Shown piece by piece: positions 1-6,087 of a DNA stretch of 6,297 nt (the stretch's first letter is position 1; each line of letters begins with the position of its first letter). The position numbers and the translations under genes are program-made. The DNA is from Verrucomicrobiales bacterium (GTDB lineage Bacteria > Verrucomicrobiota > Verrucomicrobiia > Verrucomicrobiales > Verrucomicrobiaceae), in the NCBI GenBank assembly GCA_003453085.1, contig DMMK01000167.1, positions 1 through 6,297 of the forward strand, read 5' to 3'. Below the pieces are notes generated by a model, which saw only the letters and a list, made by a program, of their open reading frames with translations, was not told the DNA's origin and made no database searches.

Positions 1-6
1 CTGTAG

Positions 7-32
7 CTGCCTGCGCCAGCAGGCGGTTCTTT
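7..32 (+). terminator. Possible intrinsic terminator of an upstream gene
   Basis: Positions 7-14 (CTGCCTGC) pair with 19-26 (GCAGGCGG) in an 8-bp, mostly GC stem with one G-T wobble and a GCCA loop, followed by TTCTTT at 27-32. This is the shape of a rho-independent terminator, though the T-tract is short and interrupted. It lies before glgE and would end a + strand transcript entering from the left. No coding sequence can be recognised in positions 1-72, and the glgE frame is closed there by TAG codons at 4-6 and 46-48. It could also be a chance hairpin in GC-rich DNA. Confidence 0.35.
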
Positions 33-72
33 GAAGATGGCGGCATAGCTCCGCGAGCGACCTGCGGGGGAC

Positions 73-2091
73 GTGCAGGCCACATTTGCATCAGCAGGCT
101 TCCTGGCCATGTTGCTTTCATTCATGCCTGCTCCCGCCGCCCACGCTCCCACCGTTGTCATCGAGAACTTTTATCCCTGCATCGAAGGGGGCCGCCATGC
201 GATCAAACGCATCGTTGGTGAACCGCTGGATCTTTGGTGCGACATCTTTACCGATGGGCACGTGGTGATGTCAGCGGTGGTGAAGTGGCGCCTCGCCGGG
301 TCCCGCCGCTGGGCCAAGGCCCCGCTGAAGCCCTTGGCCAATGATCGCTGGCAGGGGCAGTGCCAGTTTGAATCCATGGGCCGTTGGGAGTATGTGGTGG
401 AGGCTTGGGCCGACACTTTCCGGGGCTGGAAAAAGACCTTCGCCATCCGCGTGCAGGCCGGGGATCCGGATGTGCCGGTGGAGGCGCTGGAAGGTGCACG
501 ATTGCTGCGCGAGGCCGCCCTGCGTGCCCGGGCGGGTGGCGCTGCCAATGTCGGCGCGCAGATGGATGAGGTGGCGGAGTTGCTGACTCAACTGCCGCCT
601 CAGGAAGTCATGGAGGTGCTGCTTTCCGAAGACTTGCAGGCCCTGGTGGACTGCTACCCGGACCGGGAGCTTTCGACGGTCTCCGAGCCGCTGAGAGTCA
701 TCGTGGAACGGGAGCGGGCACGCTTTTCTTCCTGGTACGAGTTTTTCCCACGTGGGGCCGAGGGCCGGGCGGACAAGCACAGCAAGTTCCGCGACTGCCT
801 GCCCCGCCTGGAAGATGCCAAGGCGATGGGTTTTGATACCCTTTATTTCCCGCCCATCCATCCTATCGGCCTCACGGCCAGGAAGGGGAAAAATAACACC
901 CTCATCGCCTATGAGGGCGATGTTGGCAGTCCTTGGGCCATTGGCGGGCCGGCCGGAGGGCACCGCGATGTGGAGCCCCAGCTCGGCACGGTGGAGGACT
1001 TTGTCTGGCTGGTCGGCGAGGCCAACAAACGTGGCCTGGAGATCGCACTGGATTTTGCCATCAACTGCTCTCCCGACCATCCCTACGTGAAGGATCATCC
1101 GGATTGGTTCTACCAACGTCCGGATGGCAGCATTCGCTACGCGGAGAATCCGCCGAAAAAGTACCAGGATATTTACCCGATCAACTTCCATTGCGCCGAC
1201 TGGAAGAACCTGTGGCGTGAGCTCATCGACGTGGTGCTTTTCTGGGTGGACAAAGGGGTGAAAATCTTCCGTGTGGACAATCCACACACCAAGCCCGTGT
1301 CGTTCTGGGAAGAGCTGATCAGCACCGTCCATCGCAAGGACCCGAGCGTGATCTTCCTGGCGGAAGCCTTTACCAAACCGAAAATGATGCAGGTTCTGGG
1401 CAAGATCGGCTTCACACAGAGCTACACCTATTTCACCTGGCGCGAGGACAAAGCGGGCCTCACCGAGTATGCCCAGGAGCTGATGCAGGGGGAGATGCGC
1501 TGGTACTACCGAGGGAATTTCTGGCCCAACACACCGGACATTCACCCTTTCTACCTGCAAAATGCACCTGCCAGCATGTTCCGTATGCGCGCTGCCCTGG
1601 CGGCCACTCTTTCCAGTACCTGGGGTATGTATGCGGGCTATGAACTCTGTGAAAACGAAGCACTGCCCGGCAAAGAGGAGTATCTGGATTCGGAAAAATT
1701 CCAGCTCCGTCAGCGTGATTACAATGCTCCGGGCAACATCAAAGGCTTCATTGCCCGCCTCAATGCCATCCGCCGGGACAACCCAGCCATGCATCTGTAT
1801 GACAACCTCGTTTTCCACGGGGCGGATCATGACCAAGTGATCTGCTACAGCAAGGCAACCCCCGATTTTAGCAACCGCATCCTCTGTGTGGTGAGTCTGA
1901 ACGGCCATTCGCCGGTGTCATCCATGGTACGCCTGAACCTGGCAGGCCTGGGCCTCAGCCACGATCAGCCCTACAGGGTGCGTGACCTGATGTACGGTGG
2001 CGTGTATGAATGGCGGGGAGGGGACAACTTCGTTTCGTTGAATCCCGATGGTACCAGCCTGCACATTTTTAAGGTGGAGCCGATTTCATGA
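73..2091 (+). CDS. glgE: Alpha-1,4-glucan:maltose-1-phosphate maltosyltransferase (GlgE, GH13_3)
   Basis: GlgE transfers maltosyl units from alpha-maltose-1-phosphate to the non-reducing end of alpha-1,4-glucans in the cytoplasm, building glycogen-like polymer. Residue numbers count from the GTG at 73. The N-terminal GlgE domain (about 27-130) contains VVIENFYPCIEGG and KRIVGE, followed by a helical insert (about 135-215). The GH13 barrel starts near 220 (EFFPRG, then FPPIHPIG and RKGKNN). The catalytic set is complete: nucleophile D402 in FRVDNPHTKP, acid/base E431 in FLAEAF, and transition-state D489 in NFWPNTPDI. The 29-residue D-to-E spacing is as I recall for Streptomyces GlgE. A C-terminal beta domain ends at 672, a usual family length. 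The start is uncertain. GTG at 73 follows GGGGG, but residues 1-25 resemble a signal peptide without a basic n-region, odd for a cytoplasmic enzyme. ATG at 109 or 124 would begin just before the conserved domain, and 124 (655 aa) best fits the family. No TreS, maltokinase or GlgB neighbour is visible. Confidence 0.93.
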   Translation: MQATFASAGFLAMLLSFMPAPAAHAPTVVIENFYPCIEGGRHAIKRIVGEPLDLWCDIFTDGHVVMSAVVKWRLAGSRRWAKAPLKPLANDRWQGQCQFESMGRWEYVVEAWADTFRGWKKTFAIRVQAGDPDVPVEALEGARLLREAALRARAGGAANVGAQMDEVAELLTQLPPQEVMEVLLSEDLQALVDCYPDRELSTVSEPLRVIVERERARFSSWYEFFPRGAEGRADKHSKFRDCLPRLEDAKAMGFDTLYFPPIHPIGLTARKGKNNTLIAYEGDVGSPWAIGGPAGGHRDVEPQLGTVEDFVWLVGEANKRGLEIALDFAINCSPDHPYVKDHPDWFYQRPDGSIRYAENPPKKYQDIYPINFHCADWKNLWRELIDVVLFWVDKGVKIFRVDNPHTKPVSFWEELISTVHRKDPSVIFLAEAFTKPKMMQVLGKIGFTQSYTYFTWREDKAGLTEYAQELMQGEMRWYYRGNFWPNTPDIHPFYLQNAPASMFRMRAALAATLSSTWGMYAGYELCENEALPGKEEYLDSEKFQLRQRDYNAPGNIKGFIARLNAIRRDNPAMHLYDNLVFHGADHDQVICYSKATPDFSNRILCVVSLNGHSPVSSMVRLNLAGLGLSHDQPYRVRDLMYGGVYEWRGGDNFVSLNPDGTSLHIFKVEPIS

Positions 2092-2143
2092 ACAGGGTTA
2101 GGTGAAAGGACGATGGCTTGTCGGATAAAATGTCGCGTATCGG

Positions 2144-2175
2144 GCTCAGCGAGCATCCTGAAAGATCTCAAGGAT
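2144..2175. promoter_or_regulatory. Inverted-repeat cluster in the gap after glgE (possible operator or RNA hairpins)
   Basis: Two inverted repeats lie back to back. The first is GCTC-AGC-GAGC (2144-2154). The second is ATCCT (2155-2159) with AGGAT (2171-2175), separated by 11 bases that include the palindrome AGATCT. There is no T-tract after either, so a rho-independent terminator for glgE is unlikely. The 21-base ATCCT-N11-AGGAT arrangement has the size of a dimeric regulator site and lies about 60 bases before the hybrid-kinase start, but short repeats like this also arise by chance. Confidence 0.2.
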
Positions 2176-2190
2176 CTATTGTGAGGTGTT

Positions 2191-2286
2191 ATGAAAATTC
2201 TATTTGTATCAAATAATAACGAAATTATTCTTTTGATATGCAACTATCTCAGCCGAATCCAAGTGCTGCCAAATATCAGGTGCTGA
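2191..2286 (+). CDS. Possible small ORF (31 aa) overlapping the hybrid-kinase start
   Basis: An ATG at 2191 opens a 31-codon frame ending at TGA 2284-2286. It is preceded by GAGGTG at 2183-2188, which matches the usual anti-Shine-Dalgarno complement and is the clearest ribosome-binding site in the window, although close to the ATG. The peptide begins MKILFVSNNNEIILLICNYL, which resembles the first strand and helix of a receiver domain. It runs in a different frame from the kinase gene and overlaps its first 49 bases. It could be a translated leader that couples to the kinase start, the remnant of a receiver gene, or chance in AT-rich DNA. Expression cannot be judged from the sequence. Confidence 0.22.
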   Translation: MKILFVSNNNEIILLICNYLSRIQVLPNIRC

Positions 2287-3980
2287 TTGCCACAGCTTCT
2301 GAGGCAACGCTTCGATTGCTACAGCCTCTTCAACACGTGACCCAGAATGAAGGGGTGGCAGAAAGCGGTGGTCTTTTTCGTCCCCAGCAGCGGCTTGTCT
2401 TTCAGGCACTGGACTATCAGGTGGTGGATACGGTGGTTCGCAGTCGCCTGGGGGACCGCCCCATCGCGGTCGTGATCGTGGATTTGCAGCCCGGCACGGA
2501 GTCCAAGGCAGAGCAGATCCTCAATGCCCTCTATTATGCCGAGCCGACGATTGGCATCATTGTGCTGCTGGCGGATGGTGCCTCGTTATCAAAACCGCTG
2601 CTGGATCTGATCACGCATAGTCCCCGGCTCACCTTTCTACAGATGCCAGCCTCACTGGCGCAGGTTTACCAGACGATGAAGCTGATGCTGGCCGTCTGGC
2701 AGTCTGGGCAAAAGGCGGCGGAGATGGAGGCTGCAAAGGTGCGGTCTGAAGCGGCCCCGGCTAAGGCATCTGTGCAGGATGAGGGGACTGACGGCGGGAA
2801 CTCCATGCACCTGGAGGTGGTAGGCAGCCTGGCCGCAGGCATTTCCCACGAGTTTAACAACGTGCTCACCGTTATCCAGAGCCAGATGGACATGGCCATG
2901 CAGCAGGCAGGGGATCTGCCTGCGGTGGTGGATCTGCTGACGCAGGTGATGGAAACGGCGCGTAATGCCTCGGCTCTGTCGAAAAAACTCGTCTCTTTTA
3001 CCCCCGAAGAAGAAAGCGCCCCCGCGGCCCTCGATCTCGCTCTGGCGGTGGATGACGAGGTGATGCTGCTGGGCAAGACCCTGGGCGAACACATTGCCTT
3101 GGAAGTCAATCATGCTTCGGCCCTGCCCCCTGTGTGGGCCTCCCCAGCGACGGTGAGCCAGCTCATCATCAATGTCGCGTTGCATGCCAGGAACCTGATG
3201 CCGCAGGGGGGTATCTTGCAGCTTTCGACCAGTAAGGTGCAACACCAGACGGGAAGCAAGTATGCCCGTCTCTTCCCAGATGCCAAACATGGCGAGTATG
3301 CGATGCTGACCATCGAGGATCCGAACCCGGCCGATGAAACGGTGGCCGTGGCCGACCCTCGTCGTGTTGTGGTGGCGCTGCCTTCCACCGTGCAGCGTGC
3401 TGCAGATAATCGCTTGGCCTGGATCCAGCGCACACTGCAGGCGGCTGGTGGTGCCCTGAATGTGACCCTGCTGCCGGGAATGATCCGTAGTTATCAAATG
3501 ATCTTTCCCCTGGCGTCGAGCCAGAAAGAAACACCAGCTTTGCCAGAGGTCGTAGTCCCGGTGCTGGCCCAGGCGGAACCGCTGCCTGCGGTGCAGCCTT
3601 CCACCGTGCTGGTGGTGGACGATGATGATACGATCTGCATGATCATGAGTCAGGTGCTGGCCACTGAAAAACATCGTGTGCTAGTCGCCAAAAGTGCGGA
3701 TGAAGCCTGGCAGCAATGGTGCCAACATCGCAGCAGCATCAAGCTCCTGATTACGGATATCAACATGCCGGGCGGTGCCAATGGCGTGGCCCTGGGCCAT
3801 GCTATTCAGGAGCAGGATGGTTCCGTGCCGGTCATTTACACCAGTGGCCATCGCGCAGTGCATCAGTTTGCAGAGCTGGAAATCGGTACGAATTACCTGC
3901 CAAAACCTTTTGGGATGAGTGATTTGCTGGCCGTCGCCAACCGTGCGCTTGCCTCTCATGGACATCATGGCCTGAGCTGA
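2238..3980 (+). CDS. Hybrid histidine-kinase-like protein with degenerate ATPase domain and intact C-terminal receiver
   Basis: A 580-aa soluble protein with no signal peptide or membrane segment. Residues about 13-152 form a receiver-like domain: D82 in VIVDLQPG is in the acceptor position, but the acidic pocket and the conserved Lys are missing. Residues about 153-188 are an Ala/Glu-rich linker. The DHp domain (about 191-255) is NtrB-like, with GSLAAGISHEFNN and H204 as the phospho-site; E205-xx-N208 matches the HisKA phosphatase motif. The ATPase region (about 264-426) keeps the family outline (SQLIINVALHARNLMPQGG), but the Mg-binding Asn is His316, the G1 glycines are gone (EDPNP, 360-364), and no F box or GxGxG G2 box exists. 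The receiver (about 456-572) is complete: D461/D462, acceptor D507 in LLITDINMP, T535/S536 and K556. No output domain follows. ATG 2238 is the first ATG in the frame after TAA 2217-2219; no Shine-Dalgarno sequence precedes it. ATP-driven autophosphorylation looks unlikely; an acceptor, relay or phosphatase role is my inference. Confidence 0.9.
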   Translation: MQLSQPNPSAAKYQVLIATASEATLRLLQPLQHVTQNEGVAESGGLFRPQQRLVFQALDYQVVDTVVRSRLGDRPIAVVIVDLQPGTESKAEQILNALYYAEPTIGIIVLLADGASLSKPLLDLITHSPRLTFLQMPASLAQVYQTMKLMLAVWQSGQKAAEMEAAKVRSEAAPAKASVQDEGTDGGNSMHLEVVGSLAAGISHEFNNVLTVIQSQMDMAMQQAGDLPAVVDLLTQVMETARNASALSKKLVSFTPEEESAPAALDLALAVDDEVMLLGKTLGEHIALEVNHASALPPVWASPATVSQLIINVALHARNLMPQGGILQLSTSKVQHQTGSKYARLFPDAKHGEYAMLTIEDPNPADETVAVADPRRVVVALPSTVQRAADNRLAWIQRTLQAAGGALNVTLLPGMIRSYQMIFPLASSQKETPALPEVVVPVLAQAEPLPAVQPSTVLVVDDDDTICMIMSQVLATEKHRVLVAKSADEAWQQWCQHRSSIKLLITDINMPGGANGVALGHAIQEQDGSVPVIYTSGHRAVHQFAELEIGTNYLPKPFGMSDLLAVANRALASHGHHGLS

Positions 3981-4001
3981 GACGGAAACTGGAGTCGTTA
4001 C

Positions 4002-4025
4002 AGGAATTTTGAATTAAATTTTCCT
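4002..4025 (+). terminator. Weak AT-rich hairpin after the hybrid-kinase gene
   Basis: AGGAATTT (4002-4009) can pair with AAATT-TT-CCT (4016-4025), giving an 8-bp stem with a two-base bulge and a six-base loop, starting 22 bases after the stop codon. The stem is AT-rich and no uninterrupted T-run follows, so it is a poor intrinsic terminator. It is listed because it is the only hairpin found in the 127-base gap and could help separate the hybrid gene from the membrane kinase. Confidence 0.18.
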
Positions 4026-4107
4026 CCTAGAGTTTGTCTTTGGGAAATACGTCGCCTGACGATTTGTATAGACTTGACCTCCATTAAATACCCTGCTGCT
4101 ATTCCTC

Positions 4108-6063
4108 ATGGCCAAGGGGTTCAGGGGATCATTTCATTCGTTGTCCAGCAAGGTCGCACCCAGTGTGAGTTTGCTGGCAATCATGGCCGGGGTCCTGGCG
4201 TTGGTGGGCTGGGTGTGGGATCTGGATGCAATCCGGCGCATTTTGCCCGGAGCGGTTTCCATGAATCCGTTGACGGCCATTGCTTTCATGCTGGGCGGAT
4301 TCTCCCTGTGGCTACATGGAACGGAGGCCCCGCCGCGGCCAAAATTTTGGCCTGAAGCCCTGGCTCTACTGGTTCTGATGATCGGCTTTTGGCGGCTGAT
4401 GGGGTATGTATTCGAGTGGGAAGTGGGGATTGATCAATGGCTGTTTGCCGAGAAGCTGGCGACGGATCTAGCCGGACAGCCCAACCGGATGTCGCCCAAT
4501 GCGGCGCTGAATTTTGTCTTTCTCGGCTGTGGCCTGCTGCTGATGAACCGTACTTCGCGGCGTGGCCTTCGGCTGACGGAGGTGTTCGCCTTGCTGCTCG
4601 GCTTTGTTTCGATGTTGGCGTTGCTGGGGTATCTTTATCAGGTGTCCTGGCTCTATGGAGTGGTGACGTTCATTCCCATGGCCTTGCCGACGGCGGTGGT
4701 GTTTCATCTGTTGGCCATCGGTCTCCTGCTGGCGCGGCGGGACCGGGGATGGGTGCGGCTGATCCTGAGCGAAAGTCCCGGGGGGGCTCTTGTGAGGCTT
4801 CTGCTGCCCATTATGCTGCCGGCGCTGGTATTGCTGGGCTGGCTGCGGCTGGCGGGGGAGCGGCATGGTTTTTTCGAGGCGGAAATGGGCACGACGCTTT
4901 ACACCGTCATGGCGATTTTAATCGTCTGGGGGCTTATCTGGTGGAGCGCGCGTTCGTTGCATCGCGCCGACAAGTCTCGGCGAAGGGTGGAGGATGAATT
5001 GGAACGCTTTTTCAGCCTGTCAGTCGACCTGCTGTGCATTTCCGGCAAGGATGGCCGCTTCAAAAGAATCAATCATGCCTTCAGTGACATCTTGGGGCAT
5101 CCGGTTGAGAAATTGATGGAAAATGGCTTCATGGATTATGTGCATCCTGAAGATAAGGAACGCACTCTAAAGGAGGTGGAGAAGATCCATGCGGGGGAGC
5201 CGTCCATGCATTTTGAAAACCGCTATCGTTGCAAGGATGGCTCCTACCGCTGGTTATGGTGGAAGTCTCACTACCTGGCTGAGACGGGCCTCATTTATGC
5301 GACGGCCCGGGATGTGACAGCACAGAAGCAGGCGCAGGAGGAGATCCGCCAACTGAATGAAACACTGCAAGAGCGTGCCACGCAATTGGATGCCTCCAAT
5401 CAGGAACTGGAGGCTTTCAGTTACTCGGTCTCGCATGATCTGCGGGCACCGTTGCGAGGCATTTCAGGTTTTGCCCAGGCGCTGGAGGAGCATTCGAAGG
5501 CGGTGCTGGACGAGACGGCACAGAGTTATCTGCTGCGGGTGCGCCGGGCGGCTGACCGGATGGGGTATCTGATAGACGATCTACTGAAGCTCTCCCGCCT
5601 GACGCGAGCGGAGATGCATCTGGAGCAGGTGAACCTCAGCCATCAGGCGGAGGCCATCCTGGCGCAGTTGAAGCAGCGGGAGCCGCAGCGCCAGGTTGTG
5701 TGGGTGGTGCAGCCGGAGGTCGTGGTGACGGCAGATGCGGCGCTGATGCATGTGCTGCTGGAAAATCTGCTGGAGAATGCCTGGAAGTTCACATCTAAAA
5801 ATCCCAAGGCGCACATTGAGGTGGGCCAGTTGTCTGGACCTGCGGGGGAAAAGATCTGCCATGTCCGGGATAACGGGGTGGGATTTGACATGCGCTATGC
5901 GACCAAGCTGTTCGGGGCGTTTCAGCGGCTGCATTCGATGGTGGAGTTTCCTGGCACCGGCATCGGTCTGGCGACGGTGCAGCGGGTGGTCCGCCGCCAT
6001 GGCGGGCGGGTCTGGGCCGAATCCGAACTGAATGTGGGTTCGACTTTCTTTTTTGTTGTATAA
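4108..6063 (+). CDS. Membrane-bound PAS sensor histidine kinase
   Basis: A 651-aa sensor kinase. By eye, about eight hydrophobic segments lie near residues 17-38, 52-70, 83-102, 130-147, 157-178, 186-208, 229-248 and 262-281, with very short loops, so the ligand or stimulus may be sensed within or near the membrane. Three of them start with a similar motif (MNPLTAIAF, MSPNAALNF, MALPTAVVF). A PAS domain follows (about 298-405; HPEDKERTL, RYRCKDGSYRWLWW, ARDVTAQK), then a coiled-coil linker (about 405-435). The DHp domain has FSYSVSHDLRAPLRG with H443. The ATPase domain has all its boxes: N553/N557 in ENLLENAWK, G1 D588-NGVGFD, F box FGAF (602-605), and G2 GTGIGLATV (616-624). It should autophosphorylate H443. 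It carries no receiver of its own; the receiver gene 24 bases downstream is the likely partner. Start at 4108 is the first ATG after an in-frame TGA at 4075-4077, without a clear Shine-Dalgarno sequence. The stimulus is unknown. Confidence 0.95.
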   Translation: MAKGFRGSFHSLSSKVAPSVSLLAIMAGVLALVGWVWDLDAIRRILPGAVSMNPLTAIAFMLGGFSLWLHGTEAPPRPKFWPEALALLVLMIGFWRLMGYVFEWEVGIDQWLFAEKLATDLAGQPNRMSPNAALNFVFLGCGLLLMNRTSRRGLRLTEVFALLLGFVSMLALLGYLYQVSWLYGVVTFIPMALPTAVVFHLLAIGLLLARRDRGWVRLILSESPGGALVRLLLPIMLPALVLLGWLRLAGERHGFFEAEMGTTLYTVMAILIVWGLIWWSARSLHRADKSRRRVEDELERFFSLSVDLLCISGKDGRFKRINHAFSDILGHPVEKLMENGFMDYVHPEDKERTLKEVEKIHAGEPSMHFENRYRCKDGSYRWLWWKSHYLAETGLIYATARDVTAQKQAQEEIRQLNETLQERATQLDASNQELEAFSYSVSHDLRAPLRGISGFAQALEEHSKAVLDETAQSYLLRVRRAADRMGYLIDDLLKLSRLTRAEMHLEQVNLSHQAEAILAQLKQREPQRQVVWVVQPEVVVTADAALMHVLLENLLENAWKFTSKNPKAHIEVGQLSGPAGEKICHVRDNGVGFDMRYATKLFGAFQRLHSMVEFPGTGIGLATVQRVVRRHGGRVWAESELNVGSTFFFVV

Positions 6064-6087
6064 TCATCCTGACACCTAAGCTCTCTT

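Noticed and set aside
1..72. Possible end of an upstream gene on the + strand
   Set aside because: The visible frames give only short peptides with no recognisable motif, so no gene end can be supported.
271..1908. Long open frame (545 codons) on the minus strand across glgE
   Set aside because: It lies wholly antisense to a confidently identified gene, its translation shows no recognisable domain, and the His/Gln/Arg-rich composition is typical of a shadow frame in GC-biased DNA.
2088..2105. ATGA overlap at the glgE stop opening a five-codon frame
   Set aside because: Only five codons (MNRVR) before TGA; this overlap is expected by chance.
2652..3674. Open frame of 340 codons on the minus strand across the hybrid-kinase gene
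   Set aside because: The translation is a low-complexity His/Arg/Gln-rich mix with no domain motif, while the + strand frame encodes recognisable DHp and receiver domains over the same bases.
4067..4102. Promoter-like words before the membrane kinase: TATAGA at 4067-4072 and TTGACC at 4074-4079
   Set aside because: TATAGA has no matching -35 box at a usual distance, and TTGACC has only a poor -10 (TGCTAT) 17 bases on, which would give an almost leaderless transcript. Too weak to call.
4074..4355. 93-codon + strand frame across the start of the membrane-kinase gene
   Set aside because: It overlaps the first membrane segments in another frame, has no ribosome-binding site and contains no recognisable motif.
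4437..4997. 186-codon + strand frame inside the membrane-kinase gene
   Set aside because: The Ala/Gly/Val-rich translation has no motif and overlaps the sensor domain, whose membrane segments and repeats are clearly real.
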